A DNA stretch of 64,000 nucleotides, taken from assembly GCA_948567375.1 (NCBI GenBank), contig OX419758.1, positions 2,051,001-2,115,000 on the forward strand. The letters are read 5' to 3'. This DNA comes from Lunularia cruciata (lineage: Eukaryota; Streptophyta; Marchantiopsida; Lunulariales; Lunulariaceae). The notes under the pieces are model-generated. The model was not told the origin of the DNA. It ran no database searches and saw nothing but the letters and a program-made list of their open reading frames with translations. The position numbers were made by a program, and so were the translations under genes. How positions within the stretch are numbered: the stretch's first letter is position 1; each line of letters starts with the position of its first letter. This document shows positions 46,401-58,508 of this stretch, in pieces.

Positions 46401-46700
46401 TTTTAATGTATCAAAGTGTCCAATAGATACATGAGTGTGACATCCTTTGTACCTTCGTATATGGTAGTTAAATCTATCCATTCTTCACTTGTGTGCTTTT
46501 GGGTGGTAGTAACAAAATGAGGAACTAATGCTGAATTTATTATTTCAAGAACAACAAGAATTCTTGTGCTCCCAATCAGATAGAATAGTTGCAAAAATAG
46601 GTTTGACTTCAATACCATAAAAATTGAACATACTTTCAACTTAAGAGCAAGATAATTTTTCCAAGATTTGAAATAATTATTGGTGAATTTGACAAAAGTG
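43470..46700 (-). pseudogene. Copia gag-pol remains
   Basis: Gag-like: DLTTIYEGTKDVTLMYLLD and KYITNFHGVLIQLAAMNNLIDDQQ (46500-46280). Integrase core: YKYFVTFIDDYTRYTFLY (45130-45070), then LHSNNGGEYTS, where the second Asp reads Asn. The RT start (SNKWLELIQDDLQSMENNH, about 44120-44060) runs directly into the post-RT segment (MANPGLNH, KPVKRIIWYIGRY, about 44030-43980). The YVDD core is therefore deleted. RNase H ends with DNTADIFTKRL-like sequence near 43540. Frames are broken. Confidence 0.8.
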
Positions 46701-47091
46701 GAGTCAAATCAAATAGATGGAGTAGCAAATATAGTAACAATGGAAGCACCAACACCAACACCAACAACATGACAATTACTAGCACCAACAACACCAACAG
46801 CACCAAAAATAGAGATAACTATTGATTCACAAAGAATAGTGAAAAATTTATATTCCAAAACCTAGATTAACAAAAAAAATAAAAGAGAAAGTTCTCACTC
46901 AAAGTCCAAAAAAAGAGATATTCTTCTCTCCATACATACTAAAGTTTTCTAGATATAATAAGGTTTAAGAGAATTAACTCTCTCAAACTTTCAAAATTAT
47001 GTACTAAACGTCCCTTGGCAACTAAGGAGAAATTATGAAGCTTATCATTCTATTGCCATGATAAAAAATGCAATGAGAGCAAGCAAGGTAT

Positions 47092-47297
47092 TGTGAGGAA
47101 AATGGCTAACTTAAGATATCCTTAAGATTTAGATAGAGATTATCTAAAAATAAATGTTGAAAGATCTCAATAATAGATTGTGGTCTAGTAAATCAATTAT
47201 AGTCCATTGACTCCATTGAATCCATTATAGTCCATTAACTCCAATATCTAATGACAAGATAGTGGTCACCACTAACGTATATTATATAAATCTAACA
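47092..47297 (-). repeat. 5' LTR of the copia element
   Basis: 206 bp; diverged from the 3' LTR at many positions, so the insertion is old. Confidence 0.8.
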
Positions 47298-47746
47298 AAA
47301 CCTAAATTCAGAGTAATTACATTCTCTTGTGATGTGGATTAATTAGCTAACCTAATAGAGTGCGCACATAAGACACGCTCTACTTTATAGAAGTTAGAGA
47401 GGTCACTTGACTTGGACTGGCCACTTCACATTGCTCAATAATGTGTGTCAATTTTGACATCCATAAGGCTTTAAAACATTGATGGAAAGAGTATCTTAAT
47501 GTGTCCATAGGAGAGCACAAGTCCGGCAATTAACTTGAACGTAAGTCAACCTCATATGTATACATGTGATGGCAGGTCAATTTGGATTATTGATTGGCAA
47601 TAACCAGCTCTTGAACTAGGGTATGTCAAGTAAGGAGTTTGGGGCTTGCAAATATCAATATCTTTTGACTCCCACATTTGTTTTGAACAAAAGAAGGCTC
47701 ATCAGATTCAAATTCCCTTCTAATAGTCATCCTTCATATATTCAAG

Positions 47747-48770
47747 ATGGATTTTTGTGATCTCATGTTTTTCTTATTAGTGGAGTCTGAAACAAAAAAT
47801 CTCATGGAGTTAGCCACATTGTTGAGGGGAGAAATAATTTATGAACAAGAAGAAGGTACTACATTGGAGTTTTGGAGCCGGTTCTTGATTATTTTTTGCT
47901 ATCTCAAAGAGGAATACCAAGAGATTTCCGGGTGATACCAAGATAGTACACATGGTGGGAGATTTTTCACAAGCAAGTATGGTCAATGGATTCAAACAAT
48001 CTAAACAATCATATGAGAAGCAAATACAAAATGTCATATTAGAGTTTTAAGAAATTGGTTGATGAGATTGAACCACATGTGCCTACTATATGTAAATGGC
48101 TATATGCTAGAAAAAGAGTGGAGTTAGAGAAATGTGTAGTTGTAGTTTACACAAATTTGCACAACAATTCACCATTGAGAACTCTTAGTGATCTATATTG
48201 CCTTGGTGAATTGGATATAGTGAAGTACATTATAATTATAGTCAAGATATTGATAAACAAAGACAAAATATACTCTAAATACATCTGATGGCCTACAGTA
48301 GTAGAATGTATTGAGAGCATGTCAAAATTTGCACAAATATATGGAATTCCACAAATCATTGGTTGTATAAATGGTACGCATATCAAACTAAGAATCAAAC
48401 CAGCTATGAGATTTTATCTTGAGCACTATAGGAATAGACACTCAGATTACCCTATTCTACTACAAGGTGTTTGTGATGCGGATCTTCAGTTTTGGTACTT
48501 GTGTTGTATAATGCCTGGATTTGCTCATGATGTTGCACACTTATGATAGTCCAACTTATATCAAGCAATGGAATCAAGGACAACTCTCATTCAACCAACA
48601 CTCATTTTGCCATAAGAAAACCATACAACACAAGTGATTCCACCATTGATCCTTGGAGATATAGCTTATCTATTACATCAATGGTTGTTGAAATGATGGC
48701 ATCAACATTCACATGAAGGAGAACCTATGTAGAATATATTTGACAACCACACATCAAAAAAATGTATAAT
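47747..48770 (+). pseudogene. Harbinger transposase remnant
   Basis: The segment MSKFAQIYGIPQIIGCINGTHIKL (48319 on) matches the family motif around the first catalytic Asp, here Asn (CINGTHI for IDGTHI). It is followed by HSDYPILLQGVCDADLQFWYLCCIMPGFAHD, where the second Asp is kept. After a stop at 48544 come NLYQAMES and PLILGDIAYLLHQWLLK (about 48640-48690). Stops and shifts break the frame; the Glu region is not identifiable. Confidence 0.8.
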
Positions 48771-48989
48771 AAATGTATTTTGAGAGTGAAGGTATTTACT
48801 TACTCAAGATAACATTCCACTTTGATTGTTTTTCAAGATTTCAAGCTCTATTTGTTTCAATTCAAGCATTTGGCTTATTAAATCCATCTTACATTGTTCT
48901 TGAACCATCATCAAGTCAAATTTATGATCTTCCTACAATGATCTCTTCTCATTTGCTTCCTTGACTACTTGAGTAAATTCAAGCATACA

Positions 48990-49869
48990 CTACTCAATTC
49001 CATCTCTAGCTTCCTTTGAGCCTCTTTGCTTTTTGTTAGGCCGTCCAACAACACCAGGTTGAGCACAAGCTTTTGTCTTGGGACTAATTGTGCTTTGATT
49101 ACTAATTGTCTCTATAGAAGATGTAGAGACTTGTGGTATCTCTTTCTCCTTGTCGGATATCATAGCATCCGTATATGATTGTTCGATTTGATTTATATGA
49201 AATGTTTCTTCACTCCCATCAATAGTTTCATCAATCAAGTCTACCAACCTTCTCTCACAAGTTATAGAAGTGTTGATACCACCATCACATGCTCCCAGAA
49301 TGCCTTGTTCTTTGGGTGAACCACCTCTAATTTTGTGCATCTGTTCATAGAACTCTCATGAACTTGGTTTTGTGCCTATGATTTGTTTCCCTTCTCAACT
49401 TTGCATTTTTTAACCATAGCATCAAGCTTGTTCCTTAGAATCTATGGCTCATAAGGTGGTGTTATACCAATACTTCATTGACCCAATTAGCAAACAACCT
49501 CCATTGAACTTGACTTACATTGCCTTGGTTACAATGATTAAAATAAATGTTTTCATACATATCCAAAAAAACTTCACATGACTAGAAATCCACTCCACTT
49601 TAGCTTTCTTCGGAATAGAGACACTTGTGAACATAATTGACAAAAAATCAACATAATGTTATTTTGGAGTAGTATCTCAATCTACATAATGAAATAGTCA
49701 AAATCATACCTCTCATAGGAGCATCCTTTGATGTTGATTTCTTCTTTTTTGCACCAAGATTCTTTTTGGATGGAGCCTTTGAATCTCTCACCAATATATT
49801 TGGTTCCATAGGTGAAAGAGCTCTTGAGGTATTCTCATTTTGTGCAATCTCTTCCATTCTTTGACACAA
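48990..49869 (-). pseudogene. Myb/SANT-like protein remnant of the Harbinger element
   Basis: The minus frame 49869-49648 has a lysine-rich KKNLGAKKKKSTSKDAPMRG segment. A broken SANT-like stretch follows (VEWISSHVKFF at about 49595, then SSNKLDAMVKK-like sequence near 49420). The C-terminal part 49340-48990 starts HKIRGGSPKEQGILG. It is opposite to the transposase, as in many plant PIF elements. Confidence 0.6.
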
Positions 49870-49880
49870 AATTCAAAAAT

Positions 49881-51633
49881 ATACATGAAGATTGACATTT
49901 AGTTTGACACAAAGCTTTCAGACCTAAAATGCCTTTAATTTTAAGTCACACATGACAAGCACTAAATAACATTCAATTCAAACTATAAAGTAGTACAATA
50001 GGTCCAAAAGTGAAAAGGTTAAAACACATTACATATGCATCCAATCTCAAAGGTCAAAAGTCAAAATCAAAGATGTATTTTCTTGGAAAGACGAATGACT
50101 CAATCTTGCAAAAACTGAAAGTTGGAAGGCTCATTCTTGAGAAAACTTAAACCTATCATTAAAAGGGAACTTTGATAGTTCTATTGCATGTTGTATCACA
50201 CGACCCATTAAACTAGAGAATTATCGGTTTGAAAGGGCTCAAACAAAGCTAAAGTTGAATGACATATAGGCTCCAGTAGAGGGTCTACACGTCAAGCAGA
50301 CCCAACGTGCATATGAGCTCCGATAGTGCTCCATCAAAATCATGGTTGCTAGACTTTGTCTTTTAGTGGGCTACCAGAGCTTGATAGATCCATGTGAATT
50401 GGGTAAGAGGAGTTGGAGATCACTCAACCCGGACTGAATTATAGTAAAGTTGAGTGAGCAAATAAAGGAGCATGCTGGTAGAAATGTCCTCTTTACCAAA
50501 CTGATTACAAAACATAAATTTCTTTTTTATTAAACGAACTATAATAGATAAAAGATAGTCACCACTTCAAAGTATTTCTCTAGTGATAAATGTATCATTG
50601 GGTATTGAGTTATTTGATGTATTGAATGACAAAAAAGGTGTCTATTTCAAATCTAGTTCTTACTTTTGGTCCTACCAATTAGAGTTTCATTTAACACATG
50701 ACCACACAAATTAGACAAGGAATGAGAGAACCATAACACAGAGGAGCACCATGAATTCCCAAGCATTTGACACAAAGAATATGAGGTGAAGATGGTAAAA
50801 GGAGTGGACTTGCTTGAGAGGCTATAAGAAGCTAGGCAAAATAAACATGTAGGTGGATATTACTGAATATACAAAACAACATGCAACCCAATTGTTGACT
50901 TGCTTGTACAATGTTTGGACTGGAACTAGAAGGAAAAATGTGGCACAAGACTTATAGTTATGATTTTGCCTAACGCAAGCATAGCTTGAAGTAAGGAATG
51001 AAATAAAAAATAATAGGAGTGAGGCAACTTTATTGAAATACCTTACCCAAAAAAAGCTTCACATTCTTGATCCAAAGCATGGTGGTTTAGAATACTACAA
51101 GTAACAAATGACCAAACTAGTAAGCATTGAAGACACTCTAAAGGGAAAAAAAGCAATAAACCATTCGTTCCTATTTAAGTGCTTGCCAAGTTTGAATCAT
51201 TCTTGCACTAGATGTTTATCGCAGTTAAAGGGTTGCTCTTGTCAAGTCATTTCCACCTTTGCATATGGCTTGACATACAACAAAACCAAGCTTCAAGGCA
51301 CTATACTCCATGCATGTGCATTTCTAGGTACCTTGGACAGCAGAAGTGCAAGATGACTTCAGGTGTGTATGTGCCGCGCAAAGGACAACACGAGCATTGG
51401 TCAGGTTGTGTTTAGGCTTGCATATGATAAGCTTGTAGGAGAGGCATTAATTTTTTTAATTTCTTTTAACAAAAGAAAATTGGTTCTTGTTGGGCAAGTT
51501 CAATGGCTTTGTATGAATTAGTTGGTGTGTACATGTCGCATGTCATAACACAAGCATTGCTAGGATTCACTTTCTACTACTCAAATATTGTTGGTTAGTT
51601 ATAGTATACTCCTCTGCTTGACTTAGGTCTCCA
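49881..51633. other. No gene recognised
   Basis: About 1.75 kb of AT-rich sequence. Open frames at 51108-51415 have no motif. No clear repeats with the rest of the window noticed. Confidence 0.35.
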
Positions 51634-51760
51634 ACCCTAATGATGTTGCTGATGGTCCACATAATGGTGCAAATGGTGCAAGTGATGGTAGGTCCTACCG
51701 TATGATTAGTTATCTTCACAAAAAATCTGGCCACCACCAAGTAGTCCTTGAGAAACTACC
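51634..51760 (-). repeat. Inverted LTR fragment of the C/D family
   Basis: Reads like the plus strand of 57897-58045 (AACCCTAATG, GGTGCAAATGGTGCAA, GTAGTC(C/T)(T/C)(T/A)GAGAAAC), that is, an LTR in minus orientation. It abuts the plus-oriented internal region of copy C, so a rearrangement removed the 5' LTR, gag, protease and methyltransferase of C. Confidence 0.65.
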
Positions 51761-54525
51761 AATATAACTATGGCTGCCAACACTACCACTCCAGCATGCA
51801 AGCAAGCTAGCTTCATGATAATGTGCCTAGAGAGGCAATTCAAGCACATGCTAAGAGTGATGGATTGAGTAGGCAAGGTATTCTTGGAACATAGCCGATG
51901 ACTACTAGTAAGAGTGATCTTCTTGGGGTACATCTAGGTGAACAAGGTCTATTTGGGATGCACCCTTGGTCTACTTGGGATGAAACTAGAGGATATTTGG
52001 AGTTTGTAGCAAGCATAGAGGGAGTTTTTTGCTCTAATATTGGAGACTCTAGTAGTTTGGAGCATGACAATATCTCTCCCAAAGGCCCATTGTAGTAGCC
52101 AATCAATGTGACTTCCACTTCTATATCAATTACAAAGGATACATGGGAGAGCCAAACATTGGACCCAAGCTTACAAGAGAAGAAAGATGTATAGTTTGGA
52201 GGTTCTTGAGGAGCTACATGAGTCGTTTTGTCTTCAATATGAAGGATTTGGGTGTTATGAAAGGACTTGGTATTTGGATTGAGTTGACTTGTGATACACC
52301 AATCTTTTGACGTCTCTACAAGTACAATGATATGCAAAGACCTTGATTCAAAGTCAAAGACCTCTTTGAGGTTGGTTTGGTGGATACATCATATGGAGAA
52401 TATGCTTCAACTACAATGATGCCAGCCAATGATATGCATGGCAACTACACAAATAGGCAGATGTGTGGAAATTATTTTCCTCTCAACCAATGGACTAGAA
52501 CAATATGCATGGCAACTACAAGGATATGTGGATGTGTGGAGATTACTGTCATATCAACCAACAAACTATGCTGATTGGTATGCCATGCCTACATTAGAGG
52601 ACATCTTTGATCCAATTGGGCATGCAAAGGTCTTCAATACTTTGGATCTTTGAGTAGGATATCATTAGTTGCCGATTAAGGAGGAGGATAAGTCCAAGAT
52701 AACATTTTGGGCTATTGATCCTCCCGGTAAGGATGTATTGCATCAATGGTGGTTCTTACCATTTGGTTTAAAGAACACTCTTGTCAAGTTCTAGAGGGTC
52801 ATGGATAGGATCTAAGTAGGATTGGATTTTGCTTGATGCTATATTGATGACATTTTGGTCTACAACACTACAATGGAGGAGCATGAGAAACATTTTTTGA
52901 AGGTGTTTGAGAGATTGAGATCTCATGGACTCAAATTACATCTTAGGGAGTGCAGATTTTTCCATGAGCAGGTTGAGTATTTAGGTCACATGATTCACCT
53001 TGGTGGACTTGGTGTTCAATAGACCAAGGTGGAAGCTCTTGCTTATATTTCTTAGCCTATAGATGTGAGCAGGCGTAAGCATTCCTTGGGTTGGCAAACT
53101 TTTATCTTTGATATATTAGAGGATTCAGCACTACGGCTAAAGCTGACCAAGCTTACATAAGAGTGGGGTTGGGGAGATGAGCAAGAGAGAGCTTTCTTGG
53201 AGCTCAAGGAAAGGTTGACATTGGCTCCTATTTTGAGGAGATTGATCAAAGGATGACCATTTCAGGTTCATACTGATTGGAGTACATTGGAGCTTGGAGC
53301 AGTGCTCACCCAACATGATGATGAGGAGAAGGAGTTTATGGTGGCCTATGCTAGTTGCTAAAATAATTGAAAGGAGGTGAAATATAGTTCATATGAGAGA
53401 GAGAATGCTTGGCAATAGTATGGGCAGCAAGACATTGTGGATTTTACCTATTTGATAACCCTTTACCCTCATCATTGATCATCAACCACCAAAGTGGTTG
53501 ATGGAGTCTAACAAGCATGCATGAAAGTTTGCATGATGGGCTCTAGTTTTACAAGAGTATGATTTGACAATTATTCACAAACCTAGAGTGGCAAATTGTG
53601 ATGATGATGGGTTGAGTAGAAATCCATGTACTAGCTAGCAAGATCAGACTAAAGCACATTGGTATGGTAAGACAAATGAAGAGATAATGCCAAATTAGCA
53701 TGCATTTTCTTTTCTATGTATTTTTTAAGGCTTCAATGGTATCTCTCTTAATACAGACAAGAGGAGTTGTTGAGGTCTTAGATCTATAGAGTGGAGATGG
53801 TGGTATAGAGCAGCAAGACATTCATGAGGATGTCTTGGTGATGGACTATCTTTGCACCAATGTTGTGGGTGGCAAAATTGGTGCCAAGGAGAAAGACCGT
53901 GTCCTTCAACAAGCCAAGTGGTTCAGATTGGAGTGTAGACACTTCTGTATGTGTGAGAGGATGGTAGAGTGCAAGTAGTACCTCTTCCATCTTAGAGATC
54001 ACAATTGGTGCGTCATGCTCATGAGGAGCTTGGACACTTTGGAGTAAAGAAGACATATAGCTTACTCCAAATTCATTATTGGTGGTGCAATATGCAAACA
54101 TGTGTTTAGTAGTTTTTTGCTAGATGCATGGTTTGTGATCAAGTTAGAGCATCATTTAATGCTCTTATGTCTTAAATACACCCACTACATATTATGGGTT
54201 GGATTACTGCTAGATTTTGGACTTTGTTGGACCTTTACCATTGAATATGGGACATCATTGGTATGTTTTGGTTATGGTGGAGCACTTCTCGAAGTGGATT
54301 GAGTTGGTGCAACTTTCTGATAAGTCTAGTGAAAGGACACCTTATTCATTCCTAGATTAAGTTCTTAATGATTTTGGTGCACATACTAAGGTTTTGATTA
54401 ATCAAGGTATAGAGTCCTTGGGGGAGTTTCAGGTCTTGGTGTGACAAAGCCTTGATTGATCATCATATTACTTCTTGAGATCACCAGGAGGCTAGATGGC
54501 TCAACATAGAGAGTGGTTAGATGAC

Positions 54526-55076
54526 TATAATAATATGGAATTTATAGAGGAGGTAATCAAGACTAAGGAAGTAACAAATAGGCCAAATTAACCAAGAGTT
54601 ATAAGAATATTCTAGAAGCATCTAGGAAGTTACTTGGTACCTTCCAAGTATTGAGTAGTATGCATGCCAAGTGGTGAGTTCTAGAAAGAAGTTTCTTGGG
54701 AAGCTTCTCATCTAGCTTAGCTTGCAAACCAAGTAGATAGCATCTAGAAAGAAGTTTCTTGAAAAGCTTCCAACTAGCTTAGCTAGCATGCCAAGTAGGT
54801 GGTTTCTGGGAGAAAGCTTCTTGGGAAGCATCCAACTAGCTTAGCTTGCATGCCATACAAAAAACTTCTAAAAGGAAGCTTCTTGATTAGCTTGGCTTGC
54901 ACTCCATGAAGACGGCTTTTAGATAGCTTCTTGAGAAGCTTCTCAAGAGCCTTGCATGCTCCTTTTAAATACCAAAGCCCAAGCCCATGCTAGGCATTTA
55001 GAGTTTCTCCCATTTAGGTGTCGCAATATTCCTCTCCAATCTTCCATTCTCCTATTTCTTCCCTTGGTCTTTTACA
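54526..55076 (+). mobile_element. Solo LTR of the element A family inside copy C
   Basis: 551 bp starting TATAATAATATGG and ending TTTTACA, with the AGCTTCTTGAGAAGCTTC-type repeats of the A LTR. It interrupts the integrase coding region between AGAGTGGTTAG and TGAAGAAAGG, which are contiguous in copy D. The flanking ATGAC (54521-54525) and ATGAT (55077-55081) fit a 5-bp target duplication with one change. Recombination between two LTRs is the usual origin. Confidence 0.8.
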
Positions 55077-55652
55077 ATGATGAAGAAAGGATTTCATAAA
55101 TTGGGTTTGTAGAGAGGCCACTTGGGAGATTGGAATCTCTAGTTACCTTGGTTGGCCATGGGTTATTAGTTCAGCCACCAAGCCTCCTTAGCATCCTTCT
55201 TTATGGACAAGATCCAGATTTACCTATAGCCATTTATCTTGATGCTAGTATAGTTTTGGACTTGGATGATCTAGACGTATAAGTAAGTGCATGTTCTCAA
55301 CATGCATGTTTGGAAAGTGATGTTTATGGGCTTTGAGAACTCATCTATTGCTTGGCATAGGGATACCTTATGCTATGCTACTATTTGAGGAGGTGGTTAT
55401 AGACCCTCTATCTATCAATTTCATCCAAGTGACTATGTATATTTACAATAGACTACACTAATGACACTTGACATTATGATGGGCCACACTATCTTGAGAG
55501 TGTGTGAGGTTTTGCCCTCTGGAGTCCTCATGTTGGAAGGACATGATGGTGTTGTTTGGAAGGATCATGTGTACAATTGTGCGCCAAGCCCCCTTCCAAA
55601 CATTGGTGGCATTATGGACCCAAGCTTGGTAGTTGTATGTATAGGCTTGCAG

Positions 55653-55787
55653 AGCATATTATGAGGCTCTTTTGGTGGAGCTGCTTCTATGTTGGTGTGT
55701 GATAGCTATTCAAGAGGATGGCATATGGAATGTTTGACACCTCCGCTCATGGCGGTTCCTCAAGGACAATGGCTATGTCCTAGATAT
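55653..55787 (+). pseudogene. PHD-type zinc finger at the end of copy C Pol, degenerate
   Basis: MLVCDSYSRGWHMECLTPPL and WLCPRY follow the integrase C-terminus. The spacing fits Cys-His-Cys-Cys of a PHD finger. The first Cys pair is lost (one Cys reads Ser, and the second position is a TGA) and two later Cys read Tyr. The ancestral finger is better kept in copy D (58376-58508). Confidence 0.75.
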
Positions 55788-55960
55788 ACTTGACCTATTG
55801 CTCGTTCTCCTTGATGTGATATAGATTGCAGATATGCAACTAACAATGGGGCTTGATAGCACTTGGTGTCTTGATCTTTGCACACCATAGGGCATATCAC
55901 ATACTTAGAGTAGATGACTATTTGGAGTTAGAGTGACATAATTGTAAGCTAGGAGACGAC

Positions 55961-56613
55961 TGTGGCACTTTAGAGTTTATGTATGACTTATGTGTGATCT
56001 GTGTTTCTATAGTGTGTGATGTTGACAACAATGTATGTTGTGTAGCAATGTATATATACACAACAACTATCATGATATTTGTAGTGCCAAAGCTAGTTTG
56101 TTCGGATGTTGGATTGGTAGAGCTGGCAGGCATAGTTATATCGATAGTCGCTTGGTGGTTGCCAGATTTCATGTTAGGGCTAAAAGTCACAAGGTGGGAT
56201 CCACCATCACTTGCACCATTCACACTATCATGTGGGATGTCAATAGTGCCATTAGGGTTGAGACCTAGGTCAAGCAAAGGGGTATACCTTTGAAGTGCAA
56301 CTCTAGAGAGCTCACTTCTTTGATGTTGAGCCTATGAGTTCTTGGCTATGGTGGATAGAGGCACACATGCGTCATGTGGATTCTCTCAACTAGAGTGGGT
56401 GTGGCTTGATTGTAATCAGTGCCTGATTGTTGGTAGAGTGTTGAGTGAAGGAGATCAAGTTCTTATTTGAGTTGAGTGCAATTTGATTGAACAAGTTTAT
56501 CTGATAATTGTAGCAATTTAGAATTTATGTATGACTTATGTGTGAGTTGTACTTCTATAGTGTGTAATGTTGATAGTGATGTATGTTGTGTAGCATTTTA
56601 TATATGCATAACA
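55961..56613 (+). repeat. 3' LTR of copy C
   Basis: 653 bp, TGTGGCACTTTAGAG to ATGCATAACA. It contains a direct repeat of about 105 bp at its two ends (55963-56068 and 56513-56613). It aligns with 57551-58200 read on minus. Confidence 0.8.
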
Positions 56614-56699
56614 GTAGGGACGTTGACATGTCAAGAATGGAGAAAGTTCCTATAGAGGATCATTGTTAGTAGTTAATTGTCAAGGTCCAACTGAACTCC

Positions 56700-57365
56700 A
56701 AGATTATACCTTGCAGTTGATCAGACCACATCCCAAGGAAAAGCTTCAATTGCAAATTCTAAGCAAATCCAAGTTGGAGAAACTCCACAGAAATGTCAGG
56801 ATCAATCTAACTTAAAGATGAAGATAGGCATAAGTATTTTTTTGGTGATAGTGAGTTTAGTTGATGGACCTTTCCATAAATTGACTAATTTTTCAATTAT
56901 TCACAAGAATATCATACTTTTCAATTACTCGGAAGAATATCATATGACAATAGTAAGAACTGAAAAAAAAACAATTTGTCAACTGAGTGAACTATAGTCA
57001 TGCCCTTCAAAGATAATCTTTGTTTAAAAAGTGAACTAAAGACTTAAAAAAGATATTTTTTTGTTAAACGAGTGAACTATAGACTTGTCCTTCAAAAAAG
57101 ATAATTTTCATCACAAAAAGTGAACTATAGATATCTCCAAAGGATACCGGTCCTACTAGATTATGAGTCATAAGTTATCAATACTTTTCTATGGTGCTTA
57201 TGATCTCAAAGCTCAGATATGTTCATGTAGTGCTTACATTACTCTCTCATCCTTGTGAATGATCTTCACCTCTATCTTGCATTATGTGTAAATGGCAAGG
57301 GGTGGACTGGTGTCCTTTGCTTGAGAGATTGTATTTCTTGAAGATTGTCAAAATCTCTATCATAT
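56700..57365 (+). repeat. Repeat block S, copy 2
   Basis: Aligned to 30973-31580 and then to 32462-32525. Interrupted at 57366 by a Q-family LTR fragment. Confidence 0.75.
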
Positions 57366-57550
57366 TGTAATACTCCAAGGGTAGGAGACCTAAAGGGAAA
57401 CACACCATGAGAAACACACAATTTCACACTCAAACCTCCGATGCCCCATAGGAGCACCTTCTCTTTATTATATAGACAAAGAGGATCTCCTCCAAGGAAG
57501 CTCCACCATAGGGTTAGGCACATAGATAGATGATATGTTAACAAGCTCTA
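57366..57550 (-). repeat. Q-family LTR fragment
   Basis: Read on minus it is the 3' part of Q (GGTGCTCC...GGGGCATC...GAGTATTACA). It inserted into S and is itself cut by copy D at 57551. Confidence 0.65.
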
Positions 57551-58200
57551 TGTCGTGCGTATATACATTGCTACACAACATACATTGCTGTCAACATCAT
57601 ACACTATAGAAGCACAACTCACACATAAGTCATACATAGACTCTAAAGTGTCACAATAATCAAATTGCTTACCACTCTCAACTCAACTCAACTCAGATCA
57701 GTACTTGATTTGTCACTCTATAAACTGCCAACAACTAGGCATTGATTACAGTCAAGCCACACCCACTCAAGCATAGAGAATCCAGGTGACACTCGCTGGC
57801 CTTTGTCCACCATAGCCAAGAACTCAAAGGCTCAACATTAGAGAAGTGAGCTCTCTGGAGCTCACTTCAAAACTATACCCCTGGATGCAAGCTAGCTCTA
57901 AAACCCTAATGGCCCCACTGATGGCACACTCGACGGTGCAAATGGTGCAAAGTGACGGTGGGCCTCACCGTGAAGTCAGTACCCCAAACATGAAATCTGA
58001 CCGTCGGAAAGTAGTCTCAAAGAAACTTGAGACTACTATCACTAGAACTCCAGTGTTTGAGCATCTAGATGCGGCACTACAAATGGCATGACAGTTGTCA
58101 TGCATATATACATTGCTACGCAACATACATTGATGTCAACATCATACACTATAGAAGCACAACTCACATATAAGTCATACATAGACTCTAAAGTGCCACA
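57551..58200 (-). repeat. 3' LTR of copy D
   Basis: 650 bp; on minus TGTGGCACTTTAGAG to GCACGACA. Terminal direct repeats of about 105 bp (58200-58095 and 57658-57551), as in copy C. Confidence 0.8.
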
Positions 58201-58375
58201 ATCGCCTCCCTAGCTGGTGGTTAGGTCCCTCTAACTCCAGATAGCCATCTACTCTAAGTATATGGTATACCCTCTAATGGGTAAAGATTAGGAGGCCGGG
58301 TGCTATGGAGCCCCATTGTTAGTCGCTTGTCTACAATCTATACCATATAAAGAATGAATTAATTATAGGTCAAGT

Positions 58376-58508
58376 ACATCTAGGACATAACCACTGTCCC
58401 TGAAGAACCACCATGAGGGGAGGAGTCATACATGCCATATGCCATCCTCTCAAACAACAATCACACTACCATAGTAGCAGCTCCACCAGAAGAGCCACAT
58501 AACATACA
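58376..58508 (-). pseudogene. PHD finger at the C-terminus of copy D Pol
   Basis: On minus: CMLCGSSGGAATMVV, then after a single-base deletion CDCCLRGWHMAC, then WLCPRC. The pattern C-x2-C-x11-C-x2-C-x4-H-x2-C-(x14)-C-x2-C with the conserved Trp before the last Cys pair is that of a C4HC3 PHD finger, a domain that commonly binds the histone H3 tail. It follows REVLPSGVLVLEGHDGIVW (an SH3-like integrase C-terminal segment), where chromoviruses carry a chromodomain. Ligand unknown. Confidence 0.8.

Larger units (their letters stand above)
43255..47297 (-). mobile_element. Ty1/copia element, degenerate and internally deleted
   Basis: LTRs of 207 bp (43255-43461) and 206 bp (47092-47297). On the minus strand both start TGTTAGATT and end CTCACA. 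Order on minus: Gag-like (46700-46100), integrase (about 45650-44700), RT N-terminus, RNase H, as in copia. The RT catalytic core is absent and several stops are present. I saw no matching 5-bp target duplication (TGCAC left, AAACC right), so an end may have been altered. Confidence 0.85.
47700..49880. mobile_element. PIF/Harbinger DNA transposon, degenerate
   Basis: Two convergent remnants typical of this superfamily: a DDE transposase on plus (47747 to about 48770) and a Myb/SANT-like DNA-binding protein on minus (about 49870-48990). Both are needed for transposition in active members. Terminal inverted repeats and the 3-bp target duplication were not found, so the limits are approximate. 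Confidence 0.8.
51800..55960 (+). pseudogene. Copy C pol: RT, RNase H, integrase and PHD finger, degenerate
   Basis: Starts in the linker just downstream of where copy D has its methyltransferase (IQAHA...). [12 protein letters not shown] around 52838-52868, EHEKHFLKVFERLRSHGLKLH. RNase H: FQVHTDWSTLELGAVLTQHDDEEKEF. Integrase zinc region: LVRHAHEELGHFGVKKTYSLLQIHYWW. Integrase C-terminus after the solo LTR: HRDTL-like, then ILRVCEVLPSGVLMLEGHDGVVWKDHV, then the PHD-like finger. A stretch near 52440-52560 is a local tandem duplication. Stops occur throughout. Confidence 0.8.
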
